A stretch of 64,000 bases of DNA from Triplophysa rosa (GCF_024868665.1 NC_079896.1:25797803-25861802); one strand, 5' to 3'; shown: positions 37,001-49,735, counted from the first letter of the stretch. The notes: generated by a model from the letters alone, not told the origin. Program-made: numbers and translations.

Positions 37001-40000
37001 AAACAGTACGGCACCATCAGCAAGGTCAGATATTTCATGTATTGACAATGTTAGCAGAGTTGTGAGAGAAAAACAGGGCTGCTTATGTCGTACAAAAGTA
37101 AACTAGAAATGCGAAGAAGAGAATTTTGTTTCTAGTACGCAGCTTTTTAACTCCAACACTTCATGTTCCAGTTTCTGCAAAGCCATCCGGAGGTGTTTCT
37201 GCTGGTCTCGAATGGAACCCGTGTTGCTCTGAAGAGCGCTGCTCCTGCGGCGGCAGAATCGGTTTCCACCGAACCGTTCAGTCCGACTGCAGCCGTCACG
37301 GAGACCACGGAGGCAGAAGCATCAGACACATCCGATGGATGCCACTGGTTCGATCTGAATGACTCCACTGTGACAGCCATTACAGAGAAGGACATAGAGA
37401 AACAGTTTCAGGGCAAAGAGAGCGCCTACATGCTCTTCTACAGGAAGTCCACTATGAAAAGACCTCAAGAGGGTACGCTGATGAAATGCGGTTTTAAATC
37501 TTAACGTTTGTGTTTGCGGTTCTAATATTGAAACATTACGTTGTGTTGTGTTCAACAGCGATAGGAAACGCTGGATACAAAGTGCCGCCTCACCTACTGG
37601 AGATGGTCCAAGAGGAGAACGCAAGACTTCTGCAGAGAAGGTGGCGTCCCGTCCAATTAAACACGCTCACACACCCGTACGACACATTTGTGTTACGTCG
37701 AAGTCTTCTGTGTCCGCAGAACCGAGTTTGACGCCACGAGTAACAGCATCGAGGTGCGGCTGCATCTGGCCCCTCGTTACCGCTGTGAGAACGGAGCTCT
37801 GCACCCCACGGCACCGAACAACGACTCCATCATCACAGTCACCTTTGATCGCAGACAGACTGTGGGAGACCTGCGACTGGCCGTTTACCAGGTGACATCA
37901 TTAGTACATCACGTACATCAACTCACGAAGTGACCGGTGAGTGACCTTTGACCTTGGTTTGCAGATGCAGGATCTTTGGGATGGAGACATGGCTTTGACT
38001 GTGGCTAAGAATGTGCCGGCTGGATTACACTTGTATGACACGCTGACAGGTGAACGGTTGCTTCTGAACACTCGCTGACAGACGGACACATGACCTGATT
38101 TAGTGATTCAGCCGTTATTTATGTTTGTCGTGTTGTTACAGATGACCAGATGTCCCTGTATAGTGCGGGCGTGTGTAATGGCACTGATCTCTTCGTGTGG
38201 AACGGAAGAGAAGTGAGGAATTGCTTGAACACCGGCGCCACATAGTGGCTGGACAGATTTATTATAAATGTCTCAAAACATATCTGTGTTTTTATTTTAT
38301 TAAACACTTCTGTTTAAAAGTGTCAGTATTATATTGTGACTTAAAGAAAACCCTTAAAACGTCTTTTTCAGGTCAATGGTGTGACGATGCAGACCGGCGC
38401 TGAATGGGAGCCGGTTTTGCTCACCGTCTTCCGTCCCTCCGCAGAGCAGCTGGGCTGTGAGGACGAGTCTGGGGTCGGGGAGGGCGACGCAGACGGTCTG
38501 GTGCGTTCCATGAAAGCCTTCGCTGGCGGGGCCACACTGGGTACAGTGCTCGAGGCCTTAGGTCCCCAGGAGGCCCTGCTGTGCCAGGAACAGAGCCGCC
38601 CGGGGGCTGATGGAGGCGGCGCCAGCGGCTGGAAGGTTTTTCCACCTCAGGACCTGCAGAGGACGCTGAGGGACTTGTCTCTGAAAGATGGAGATGCTTT
38701 ACTGCTCCTGCAGCCGAAAGAACTGGACAGCAGGTGAGGGACGCACACTGTGCCGTTGGTTAAAGTTATAATAATCAAGTAAGATATACAGTAAGTTTAC
38801 TGTTTCTCCACAGTATCTTCAACATGAATGGTGACATTGTTACAGTGACGACGCCGTCAGACTGTCGGTGGCTGCAGGTGGAGTTTTGCCCACGGAGTGG
38901 GATGCAGGAGGAAGATGCGGAGCAGGACAAGAGGAGAAGTAAAGTCTCTGCCTCTGGAAATATGGTAAATAAAGACTTATAAGTGCAGATACAGATATTT
39001 TTGGTGACGTTTGCACTGATTTGTTGTGCGTGACTCTCGCAGCTGCTGTCTGAGGTGAAAGCCAAAGCTCTCGAGGGACTTCAACTCCTGGATAAACTCA
39101 ATGGTAACGGGACTCGATAATTACTAAATAACATTTCCACACGCTCGATGTTTCAGGAGACTCATTTTGTCCTTCATTCATGATCAGGTCTTGAGTGTTG
39201 TCTGAGACAGACGGACCGATCTGGAAAACGTTTACCTCCAGGTACCTTCTCAGAAAACATCAGCGTCGCTGCTAATGGGATGTCAAGTTTTTAAGCATAC
39301 TTGTTTTGCGTGTGTTCTAGTGCACGAGCATCTGAGCGTACGGGATGCGGGGATCAGGTTGATGACATCACTCTTCCTGTGCCCCGGACCGGCACCAACA
39401 GCTCAACAGGTGCGTTGTAGAGAGCATCTCTCTCACCCATGTGGACTTTTTTGACTTTCTACTGAGAACTTTCTGCTTTTTGCAGTTGTTTTTGTACTTC
39501 AGTGTTGGTCTAGCGCCCTCTGATGGTCAGGAGCTGGAGGTCACTGTAGAGGAGTCGCTAACCGTTAAAGAGGTGAGCTCTCTGGTTGTGTTATCAAGAT
39601 GTGCGGGAACGTAAGTAATAATGCCGCTTCTTGTCATTTCAGTGCCTTAAGAAAATGTTGCTGATGGCGAGACTTGAAGGTAAAAACTGCTTCTTTAAAT
39701 GTTTGCAGTAAAGGACCGATCAACATGACCAGATTTATGATTTAAGCATCTGTTCAGGTGACTCGTGGCATTTGAGGCGAGTCGACTGGTGTGAAGAGAT
39801 CGGAGAGCCCCTTATGGATGAGGTAGGGCACAATAGTTGACCCCCTGCCCAACAACTCATCGGTTTTTGTATTATTTCTAACTTGTTTTAGCTGACTATT
39901 TAAAAAGTTATCTGGCACCCCACCCAAATTTAGTTTTCGATAAAATGCTACCAATTAACTAGGGATGTAACAATTCACTCAACTCGCGATGCTGATCTCA

Positions 40001-42773
40001 CATTTCTTTGTCAAATAAAAAAACAAATTCTGTCAATTAACAAAACTATATTGCAATTTTAATACAAATTCCAAATGAAACAAAGTCTCATAAATTAAGA
40101 CTTTGTCTTTGCTTTTCCTAACTTGCACTTTTTTACATGTTTTTTTAAAGAAATATCAGCATATCCATGTTTACCAAGTTTGCATTAAACACAGCGCCCC
40201 CTGCTGTTCAAAACATGCATTTTGTGATTCATTTAACATCTCAACCGACTTGAATCTTCACATATTTTAATCGGAATGTGAATTCTTACATCCCTACAAT
40301 GACCTGATTGCCTTGACCATGGTTTTACTCTCATTTCCCAGAATGCATCTCTGAAAGAGGCAAAGGTTCTTCATGGGGACACACTGGTGCTGGTGGAGGG
40401 GCAACTTCCTCCAAAGGTGCATTCTTGACAATGGTTTTTCTTTGTGTGTTTAAAAAATCCAAAAACGCCCTTTTCAAACAAGATGTCTGTGTTTTTCACT
40501 CTAATCTCAGGGTTACCTTAAGCTGTCTGTCAGGATGTCCATGGATCCGTTTGACAGCTCCAGCGTTCCAGAGCTATACCAGGAGTTCCCTACAGGTTGG
40601 ACTTCTAGCACATTTTTTATCTCTCTATGAAAACGTCTCTAAATCATAAATATCTACATATAATATTCAGCCAGCTGAATGGTTGTGCGTGTGTTTTCGG
40701 GTGTTTCAGAGTGCTCTGGATCAGAGATGAGATTCGTTGGATATGTGGAGATATCCGAGGAGGCTTCATTAGATGACTTCAAGACTCAGGTTGGTCAATA
40801 GTTGCCAGACGGCACTAGCAGTAGTTTATCTAATAATAATGATAACATCAGTCTGTCTGCTCAGAGGCATTTGTACACTAATGAGTCATCAAATGCAGAT
40901 CTCCCACAGCAATTATTTTAAATGACTGGAAAGGTCACGGAGAAGTCAGTGACAGTGATTGGTCGAAAAGTGTGGGAACTCTGTTGACGTCCGTAATTAC
41001 GGTAGAGTCCCGTAAACCCCACCCACCCTTGAGAAAAGCCTTTCTACACTTTTTCAGGTGACAACTCTGCCGGCCCTTCATGACGTGTGCGTGCCGAGCC
41101 CTGCGTTCTTGCGCGTGTGGATGCTGGAGGGACGGAAACTGGCTCGTATACTCCGAGGAAAACAGCAGACACTCAGGTTCATTGCTTTGTCTCTTTTACC
41201 TCCTTTCCACCAATGAGGTGCTTAAAAAGGGACTTGCACTTTCTCGTTGAATCGGCTGCTAATATTCACCTCCTCCTGCAGGAAACTGAAGCTAGGGAAT
41301 GGGGCGGAGGTGTGTGTCCAGAGGTTGATGAAAGAGGAGGACCTCGGGTGAGACTCATTTCACAGTCAGTTTATAGAAATACATGAAAGTAACACTGTGT
41401 TTTCCTGTTGAAAGGAGAATGTCATATTTCTGTTTGTTCAGGCTGAAGGATTTGCTGCTGACGGTTCAGATGGGGGTGCCCGGAGAGAAGGCGTATTATC
41501 CCGCAGAAGAGTTTTTGTGGGACGCCGGACGTGACGGGACCGCCAGGGGCCTGTATGCCGCTTTGGCCACTCAGTACGGTCTCACTCCTGACAACCTGCT
41601 TCTGGCTAAACACCTGCCTGACAAACACACCTGGATGCCCGTCTCCAACTGGGTGAGGAAAGAACAAGAGATGAGTTTGAGGGAATTAAGCACTAATGTA
41701 TATACTGTATTAAATAACATGTTTTCATGAGAAGATATGATCCCATGAAAACTGCAACAGAGCAGTAACTTAAAGAGATCAAAGCTGTGCTATACTGTAA
41801 ATAAACCATGGTTATTAACCAATTAGCATCAAGTACCGTATCCATCTCTTTAATGAAGTGTATTAACCCTGCTGAATAATCTCAGACTCAGCAGGTCTCA
41901 AAACGGAAGAAGAAGAGGAAAGCCGAAGGTTTACAGGCAGCTCCTTTCTACCTGAAAGATGGAGATATTATAGGTGTCAAGGTAAACGGAAACAAGAATC
42001 AGCTAACTGCAAAAAGCGCGTTCTGTCTGATTGGCCCCAAGCAATCACTTTATTGATTTGCTGCTGTGCAATACAGTGCAACATAAAAGAAACAGTTGTC
42101 ATGTTTTTGTCACACTACTTAAAAAAAAGGAAACAGCAAGTACGGTCTCTGAAAAAAGTTTTCCTCAAATTTATTTCCAACTCTGTCCTGAACTATTTAT
42201 GCTTTTTTAAATTAGCGTCAGATTTTAACGATTGTTTTTTTCTGTCTGTGTAGAATCTGCTAATAGACACTAATAAAGAATTCAGCACTGTGCAGGATGA
42301 GATCGGACAGCAGAGACTCAGGGAAGAGGCAGCCAATCACAAAACAAGGTACAATTTTGTTCAAAATATAGAGAAAGTGTTTATTAGCCTTAACTTCATT
42401 TGCCATGTCCGACTCAAACTAAATCACGATTGAGATCCAACAGTGAAATCAGATTTTGGAAACGTATTATGGTCTGAATCGGATGTCACAAGCCAACATA
42501 ACTGTAACATCATCAGAAGTGTCACCTAGAGTTAACCCTAGTGTAATCTTTGGTGTAGGTGCCCTCAGTCCTACAGATCATATCTGAAAAACACATTTCA
42601 GTTGGTTGCACTGTGGAAGAAATCTGTTGACTCTGTTTGATTTAATGTTGTCTATTAGGGAAAATGCTGGCAGTGGGGATTGTACACAAAACACAGGCCC
42701 TAAGAAGTCCGGCCCAACTAAGAACCGGAAACCAGAGGTGGCCTTGTCCATTAATGTTGGATTGTTCAGGTAA
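34073..42773 (+). CDS. usp40: Ubiquitin-specific protease 40, complete
   Basis: USP40 is a C19 cysteine deubiquitinase. Exons (31): 34073-34268, 34336-34403, 34487-34600, 34929-35093, 35224-35370, 35724-35867, 35969-36097, 36290-36418, 36917-37024, 37172-37472, 37559-37640, 37720-37891, 37965-38049, 38142-38212, 38372-38733, 38814-38964, 39043-39103, 39188-39241, 39321-39409, 39486-39572, 39643-39679, 39758-39822, 40342-40416, 40511-40595, 40710-40789, 41058-41176, 41282-41347, 41442-41652, 41886-41981, 42254-42348, 42659-42773. They total 3759 nt, 1252 residues plus stop (human 1235), and all phases close. The Cys box NQGGTCYLNSL puts the nucleophile at Cys49; the His box GGCYGGHYHVYIKD puts the catalytic His at 304. 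Zinc-finger-like CxxC pairs (CKECGN, CSKCDQ) lie between them. The long C-terminal part holds ubiquitin-like folds, a KRKKKRK basic stretch and the conserved end LSINVGLFR. Both catalytic boxes are intact, so the enzyme should be active. Confidence 0.96.
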
Positions 42774-44700
42774 CCCATGTGAAGAAGCACCTCGGAGCTG
42801 TTCATTGGTCAGACACTGAAGAAGCCAAAACCAGTGGTGCCACGACAGAAACTCCACAGTGTCACGATGTAGAGGCCGGCGTGAAGGCGGTGTCAAAGTG
42901 CTGCTTCACAAACAGCTTGTTTTTCAGAACTCGTGAACAAAAGATTTCATGGGCAAAAAGATCTGAAATCCAAACCTCAACTTAAGATGCTTTTAGACTG
43001 GAGGACCATTTTGAGTTAATATGGGAATTTGTTTGAACTCTCAAGCCAACAAAGTGACGTCCTCTCAACAGATTTCTTAAACAAAGTGACATCTTGAATC
43101 TCAGCCTTTTTATGCAGTTCATTAACAGTTCTCCAGCGAGACCAAGAGAGAACACGGGATTTCTCTGCCTCACGTGTGTTGTATGTGTGTGAAATGATGT
43201 GAAGAAAACCTTTGGGCTTAGTTTGTGTTTTCCTTTAAACGAGATCATCACAATACTGTATAACAGATTTGGTTTACACAGAAATCTGTTATTTGTCATT
43301 TGAAATGTTTATGCCTTTGAGACATCAGGTCATAGTAAAAGTCCAAAATATACAAATTTTCTTTATTAAAAATGTTCTCAAAATAAACACTTTGTTGTTA
43401 TTTACCCACCCTCATGTCGTAAACTGCCGATTGTTTACGGGTCATTTTATGAAACTCCCTTTCGGTTTACTTTTCAAAGCTGGACAAACGTGGCCATTCT
43501 GAAATGCCATTTTGCGAAAAAGAGCTGTAAAAAGGTTTTTCAAAAGATTCATTTCACATTAGAAAGCCTACAGCTTTGGAACAATAGTCCTATACCTTTA
43601 CTTTTTCCACCTTGGTTTTACTTACTAGGTTAATGAAGAAATTATGTCCAGTTGCCTGTAGAGCCCAAAGTCATTGTTTACTTCTCATAATTTTAACTCT
43701 TTAAACCTGTTGTTTATGCTGTGTGGTTGCATACAGCACAGTTAGACTTTTATTGAGGTTTAATGGTCTTTAGGAAGAGAGACCAACCAATCAGAATTTG
43801 GTGGCAGCCCGAATCCTGCGCAACAGTTGGCGCTAAAACATAAATGACACGAGCTTACTAAACAAACACTGTGATATATAAAATACAAGTTAAAAAGAAA
43901 TCTTAATTTGATCAATTTAGGCACAAGTTCACACATTACTCGTCCGGTAGTTTTACATGATGCACAACAATCTCTAACTAATAAAACAATTACAAAAAGT
44001 TTACCAATCCACCCACCCACTTTCAATATGGACCCTTTATTTTCAAAATTCTATGCTTAATTTTTTTGTTTACATCACATTGTAAGTTTTATATTGTTTT
44101 ATTTTGTAATACTAATTGGTGAAGTAGTGTCGCTTATCAGATAATAATGTAAATAGGCATATTAAGCAAAGGCTTCCGCCTACGCCTTTCTCGGTTAATA
44201 TGTACTTGTTTTGTTGTGTAAAGTTGTTTGTGAGAACCGAAAAAAAAAAGACATGAAATTACAGGACACCTGTTTGTACATTGTACTTGCGTATTCTCAT
44301 AAAACAGTCTGGCAAGCCCACATCTTAAATGTAACGGTGAATCTGTTCAAAATGAAAGTATTTCCTCTGCTATATGGAGTGTAACATGTTTTTGATTCAA
44401 CATGAACAAAACAAATGCTATGGCTATGACAATGTCAAATTAGGAAGTATTTTCATAATGTGTGCGTGCATGTGTTCTGACTCATCTGTGTTGTATTTAT
44501 CTTCTTATTTTTCATATTTATAAGGATTATCAGTGGTTTATATATATATATATATATGGTTTATGTATTTTATTGTATGTTTATAACTTACAAGAGAGAT
44601 GATTATCTTTGAAAAATGGAAATGGTATTTTTTATGATGAAGTGAGAACTACTGAATTAGATCTAAACCCTGGATCTGTATCTATGTTTGGCATTGTTCA
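42774..44700. other. usp40 3' UTR and flank
   Basis: A candidate AATAAA lies at 43382-43387, about 610 bp after the stop. The first ~300 bp are repeated almost exactly at 56693-56883 and beyond (see the array). Open frames at 42779-42985 and 42982-43299 are not recognisable proteins. The rest is AT-rich and featureless. Confidence 0.5.
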
Positions 44701-44730
44701 TTTCCAGTGTTGTAGTCGAGACCAGCTCAT

Positions 44731-44788
44731 TCGAGTCCGAGTCAAGTCCGAGTCCAGAGAGGGTCGAGTCCGAGTCAAGTCCGAGTCC
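44731..44788. repeat. GAGTCC tandem repeat
   Basis: Two copies, 33 bp apart, of tcgagtccgagtcaagtccg. Similar GAGTC-rich sequence recurs at 47296-47425 (gagtacgagtcgagaccgag), on the far side of the inverted repeat and hAT element, so the two patches may be the ends of one interrupted element. Confidence 0.7.
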
Positions 44789-45059
44789 TAGGACAAGAGA
44801 TCTGAGATGAGACCTATAGAAATCTTCAAGAATATGTTAAATGTTTGGTGGAAACAATAAAACTGGCACCGAGCTCATAGAGTGCTCAGTGCATTAAATA
44901 TACCATGGCATGTACACTGTTTTATTTACTTAGACTGATATTAGTTTAAAAATATTATTAGCTGAGGGTAAAAAAGGCCACATAGTAAGTGTTGTAAAGG
45001 TAATTTTATTATAATTATGACTTCCCCCTGACCAAAGATATGTCCAAAAGACGTCTTTT

Positions 45060-46240
45060 CTGCATCTTTCGATGTTGAAAAAGATGTCCCTTTATTGGCC
45101 CATTATTATGTTTTCTGAACGTCTGATATTGACGTACAGGGGACCTTGGTACAATGTAAAAACTGGTTCAAATCTGGAGTTTATCAGACTACTTTCAGTT
45201 TTCACATGGAAATAAATGAAATGAGACTCTGTGAAATGAGTTTTGTACCCACAATAATAACCATTATTGTGATCAGTGTTTGCTTTAGTTGGGCACCTGA
45301 TCCTTGACTTTTGTTAAATTAATTTGTTCAGGTCATGTAGTAGTGTTATAAAAACACTTGTGCACTGTGAAAGACAGACATGCTTTTACAAAAGTTGGGG
45401 TTGTTCTCATGGAAATTGTCAGGCTGTAATAAAATGTATTAGTTTTAAACATTATTGATCAATTGATGACTGGTCTGAGTGCTCTGGCTAGTCAATGCAC
45501 AAGTATTGAGAGAAAATAAACAAACATATTTCACTGACATCAACCCTCAACAATGATGACAATCGTCAAAATAATTCAGATAAACAGATCGCCCAGCATG
45601 CATTGCAGCATGAAGCTTTCTTTTGTTGATTGTCACCATTGTTGAGTTTCATATGCAGATTCTTGATGTCGTTGTGTGTTAAAAGTGGTTTAACAGATTG
45701 TGAATATGTTAATTCCTAAACAAATCACAGTATATCAAACTACAGATCCACAGAGCTGACACATTAATAAAACAAACCCAATTATTAACAGTGATCTAAA
45801 CTATTTCAAAATGCATGCATTACCATTCAGAAGTAATCATCTCTTTGCTACAACTAATTTATTTTAACACACAGTTATGGCTGAAGGAAACCTAATTTAA
45901 CATCAAAATAGAAGAGCCAAGAGCTCAACTAAAGCTAAAAAAGATCACAATAATGGTGATTTTTGCAGGTACAAAAGTGATACTGATTCATTGCAATGAA
46001 CATTGACAAATCATAACCTTGATTCAATGGTTGCTTGCTATCTTACTGCACTCAAATCATTCAATTCAGTTTATTTCAAAGAGTCTCACTTAATTTATTT
46101 CCATGTGTAAACTCAAAATTTCAACCAGTTTTTACTTTGTACAGACTGGACATCAATATTAGACAATCAGGAGACGCCATGAAAAGCTGTAGAAACAACT
46201 TTCACTTTTGGCCCATAAAGGGACATCTTTTCAATGTATT
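45060..46240. repeat. Large imperfect inverted repeat (foldback)
   Basis: The left arm contains aaaagatgtccctttattgg, gtacaatgtaaaaactggtt and catggaaataaatgaaatga; the right arm contains their inverted complements in reverse order (ccataaagggacatctttt at about 46214, aaccagtttttactttgtac at 46124, tttatttccatg at 46094). Near the centre, ctcaacaatgatgacaatc (45547) pairs with gattgtcaccattgttgag (about 45618). Arms are about 530-590 bp with a short loop near 45570-45615. No protein is encoded. Confidence 0.8.
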
Positions 46241-46256
46241 TAATATTTTTGCTGGG

Positions 46257-47287
46257 CAGTGTTAATTTTGACAGCAAATTTTGATTTAGTTTTAGTCTAG
46301 TTTTAGTCGACGAAATATGAAAAACATTTTAGTCGAATAAATGATCTTTTTTAGCTTTAGTTGAGCTCTTGGCTCTTCTATTTTAATGTTAAATTAGGTT
46401 TATATTTAGTCTACTAAAATCTAAATGGTTTAAATAATTTACTTGGTGTAATTAAATGTTCCATACAAAGATTCAACTGTTTTGACATAATTTACTTCAC
46501 CTTAGAATGAAATGAAACCAGGTCATTACCTTTATAAAGTTCAGTAACTAGATTTGCATTGTTGGGACACAGAATATTCGACCATGAACGACACGTTCCA
46601 GTTCATTCAATCCCATTTGACTCAAATGACTCGTTAAGTAGGGCGTGCTCATTCAGTTCATTCAACCAATGAAACGCTCGCTCTGACAGGGCTCACACTC
46701 AAAGGCTATTGGCTCATGGCATGCCTCTTTGAAGTAAGCGCTTTCAAAAAGACATATGATATCAATTGTATTACATTTCTTTAGTCATGCAAACGTGTTA
46801 CATATTTGGATCGAATGTACAGTTTGACTCACTTCATCACTTCTATAATCAGTAGAGGACAGCGCTGGTTTCTTTTTGCTGACTTTATGTTGCATTTCAC
46901 GTTATGCAGCAGCTCGTGTTAAGTTAACATTGGCATATAAAAACACTTGAGCTCCTTCGTAATGTGTTTCGGGGTGACTCACCTGCAGTCGCGCTTCAAG
47001 TTTGCGGCGTTTTACCGGCGATCGTGAAGGAAAATAAGACGCTTTGTAACCCGCGTGGAGACACAGAATACACGTGTGTGCTTCCCCTTCTCCCAGAGAC
47101 TTCTCTCTACCGTTTATATGAGATGAGCACATGCGCGCAAACTGATGTCCGCCAGGTGGGACAAGAATATTTTACTCTCGTTTTTATTTCATGCATTCAT
47201 TTTGATTTAGTTATCGTCTCGTTTTCGTCAGTGAAAACATGTCATTAACGAATACTTTTCGTCATAGTTTTCGTTAAATTAACACTG
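46257..47287. mobile_element. 1031-bp non-autonomous hAT element
   Basis: Begins CAGTGTTAATTTTGACAG and ends CGTTAAATTAACACTG. The flanks carry a perfect 8-bp duplication, ttgctggg, at 46249-46256 and 47288-47295. Inner sub-terminal words (tttagtctagttttagtcg / tttcgtcatagttttcgtt) are AT-rich. No transposase frame is present. It lies in the GAGTC-type repeat 280 bp upstream of ART gene A and supplies part of its upstream DNA. Confidence 0.92.
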
Positions 47288-47507
47288 TTGCTGGGACTCG
47301 AGTGGACTCGGGCATAAGTCCAATTCCGAACACGTTCGAGTACGAGTCGAGACCGAGTCAAAATGCACACAAGTCCATGACAAGACCAAGATAATTAAAA
47401 TACGGTCTCGAGACCGAGATCCCAGTGACGGCTTTTTGTACCTTTATTTTATGACAGTGGGGCGTATTCTGTTTACGTATCACATGTCATGACCTGTCGC
47501 GAGTCAA

Positions 47508-47513
47508 TATAAA
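47508..47513 (+). promoter_or_regulatory. TATA box of ART gene A
   Basis: TATAAA 54 bp before the start codon. Unlike copies B and D there is no ISRE next to it: the 100 bp upstream is the end of the GAGTC repeat followed by a tgtcatgacctgtcgcgag segment. Confidence 0.55.
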
Positions 47514-47566
47514 CGAGCAAGATTGCTTTCAGTACATCACCATCAACGAGCAGATCGACATTCACT

Positions 47567-48304
47567 ATGTCTACAATGGAGAAAGAAGTTGTTCTGGAGG
47601 CCCTTTCTGCTCTCCTCGGCGTTCCTGTGAAGTCTGGATCAAAAGGAGCGTCAAATGTTGATGAACTCAGCATATGGAATTTGTTGTCCACACTTTTGTT
47701 TGGAAGACTTACGACTGATCTCGTGCTGGGAGGTCTCGGTGAAGGCTTACGCGATGAGCTGTTCGTGGACATGGATGAGTTCTTTGACCCAAAGTATGAT
47801 TATGATTTCACACGCTGCAATGACAAGTCAACTTGCATGCGGGGCAATGAGGCATACAAACGGCCCTGTGGATGGAACCGCATTGCTGTCAAAGTCCTGG
47901 ATAAGTATCCTGATGGAAATGTGTGGCTGGGCACAGATGGATGGAGGAGTCACTCGGTGGCTGGCGAGTGGCCCGTCTCTTATCACGGGACCAGCATCGA
48001 GGGGGCTAAAAGTATCGTCACATCACATTACAAAGCAGGTCCTAGAGATCTGTACGGCAGAGGAATCTATTCAACATATGACATCGATCAGGCTTCTGGT
48101 TACAGCAAAGAATTTACATCCAAAACCAATGGGAAGACCTACAGAGTCCTGATGCAGAACAGAATCAATCCACAAATGAGGAAAGTGTGCAAAAGAACAG
48201 ATTACTGGCTGATCGAGATTCCCGAAGGCACCTCACCTGAGAAAGAGAGAGAGATCGTGGAGAACTCAATTCGCCCGTATGGCATTCTGCTGAAACAGGT
48301 GTGA
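47567..48304 (+). CDS. ADP-ribosyltransferase-like protein, array copy A
   Basis: An intronless gene for 245 residues. The N-terminal third (MSTMEKEVVLEALSALLGVP) is variable and helical. Then come an acidic block (ELFVDMDEFFDPKYDYDF), a Cys-containing module (C84, C90, C101; CMRGNEAYKRPCGWNRIA), WLG, and a segment that reads like the PARP/diphtheria-toxin catalytic core: EWPVSYHGT with His140 in the H-motif position and LYGRGIYST with Tyr168 where PARP1 has its second catalytic residue. The conserved end is IRPYGILLK. The third (Glu-type) position cannot be placed with certainty; YWLIEI is a candidate, so activity may be mono-ADP-ribosyl transfer or none. No signal peptide or membrane segment: probably cytosolic. 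I recall similar EWPVSYHGT..YGRGIYS proteins in other fish, invertebrates and fungi, unnamed. Poly(A) signal AATAAA at 48363. Confidence 0.85.
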   Translation: MSTMEKEVVLEALSALLGVPVKSGSKGASNVDELSIWNLLSTLLFGRLTTDLVLGGLGEGLRDELFVDMDEFFDPKYDYDFTRCNDKSTCMRGNEAYKRPCGWNRIAVKVLDKYPDGNVWLGTDGWRSHSVAGEWPVSYHGTSIEGAKSIVTSHYKAGPRDLYGRGIYSTYDIDQASGYSKEFTSKTNGKTYRVLMQNRINPQMRKVCKRTDYWLIEIPEGTSPEKEREIVENSIRPYGILLKQV

Positions 48305-49430
48305 GCATATACGTAGTCATCATGGCACCTCTACTTTCTTCCCCAGTCACATCAACAATATCAATAAATCCAAACTCAAACCTTACTAAGCAATATTGTG
48401 TACCTGTCTTTGTGTTGATGTATGATGTGTAACCTTGTGACCTTTTTTCTTTGATTCTAGTACTGAAAATCTGTTATGTTTTGTAACTGTTAAGCATCCT
48501 TGAGCTATGGAAAGTCACTATATAGGTTGAACCTATTAGTATTATTATTGTTGTATTTCATTTTTCTTAATTTTCTTGGTCTTGGTATTGAAATGAATAT
48601 GAATGAAAATCACACTTATCCGGATCACATGAGGAGTTTCTTTTGAAATAAGTTGTAACAGGCACTTAATATTGTTGCATTAAAGATCCTTCCTTTTGCG
48701 TCACACGTTGTCGTGTGTTTCTTTCGCTTTTATTTTTGTCATCTGGACACACCTAAAACATTCTGGTTGACGCTACAATGCGAGAATTCCTTACACCATC
48801 ATCCTCAATTTACTGTACTTCTATAGAAAGATTGCAAGTTAACAAAATGAAATGAATCTGTTTTATAAATTCTCTTAGTTCAGTTTTCTAGGATTAGCAT
48901 CTAAAATAGCAGTAGGGGGAATTTAATATAAATGAACAATACGTTGAATCAGTTGTTGTTTGTACTGTATACTTTGTGTTGCTCATGTATGCATAATTGA
49001 ACGTATATGTTTAATGTTTTTTTCATACTTCAAACATGATTGCTGATGTATCCATATTAAACAAGAGTTAAGCAAAACCATCAGGTCGATTTTGCTCTAC
49101 TCAGGATCTAATCTTTGAGCTTTTCTTAATAAGCACATTATTGGAATGACACTAAATTATAAAATAATTCAATCAAACATCAAACACAGTCAAACATAAT
49201 TATGAACTCTGCATTTGAGGCAAAACCAATGTTTTTACACTGTTTTTGAACACTCTACAACCATTATTTTTTTAGTTTTACAGTTTAGTCATTTCTTACA
49301 TAAGAGACATTAACACTCTTTTGCGAACACCTTCAATGAATGACATTGTTTCATAATATAGCAGTACTTGGAGTAAGCAGTACTTTGAACCTTGTTACTC
49401 TTTGGAAAGACCGATATTTTCCATAAACCA
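48305..49430. other. 3' flank of copy A and spacer
   Basis: A poly(A) signal at 48363 is followed by AT-rich spacer DNA with no supported gene. No terminal repeats were noticed. Confidence 0.45.
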
Positions 49431-49466
49431 CGTGTTTCTTCGCCTGAGGGAATGTAATGTAAGAAT

Positions 49467-49499
49467 GAAAGTGAAAGTTGCAGAACCTAGGTTATAAAA
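49467..49499 (+). promoter_or_regulatory. ISRE + TATA module in front of the relic copy
   Basis: GAAAGTGAAAGT at 49467-49478 is a full match to the interferon-stimulated response element GAAANNGAAA, followed by ttgcag and TATAAAA at 49493-49499. The preceding 60 bp (ttttccataaaccacgtg and on) are shared with the promoter of copy D. The gene it serves is decayed. Confidence 0.75.
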
Positions 49500-49603
49500 G
49501 TGAGGAAGAGAACGCATAAAACAAAGTCTGAAGCATCAAGTCATGGTGGATAAAAATGTAAGATTTTAACTCCTTTTTCCGCTAAAGAAGAATCAAGATT
49601 CAA

Positions 49604-49735
49604 ATGTTTAAAGTGGACGACCGAGATGTCACTCCGCACCGCTTGTGTCAGTGGTTGGTGAGTGGCCCGTCTCCTATCACAAAACCAGCATGAACAGTGC
49701 TGATCCTACTCAACGCCTGATATAAAAGAGACTTT
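49604..49735 (+). pseudogene. Relic of an ART-like gene
   Basis: The start region (aagaatcaagattcaaATG, then GTGGACGAC at 49613) aligns with copy B (aagaatcaacattaaaaATG ... GTGGACAAA). The sequence then jumps to the catalytic segment: gagtggcccgtctcctatca is identical to copy B over EWPVSY, followed by accagcatgaacag and cgcctgatataaaag (B: cgcctggtataaaag). The H-motif His is kept, but the HGT glycine is lost (cacaaaacc instead of cacgggacc). Most of the gene is deleted. Only the promoter looks intact. Confidence 0.8.

Noticed and set aside
37147..37814. Minus-strand open frames opposite usp40 exons 10-12
   Set aside because: Shadows of conserved plus-strand exons with closed splice phases.
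47655..48152. Second overlapping frame in copy A, repeated in copies B, C and E
   Set aside because: It is kept open because the copies are near-identical DNA; its protein has Cys/Trp-rich shadow composition and varies in length among copies.
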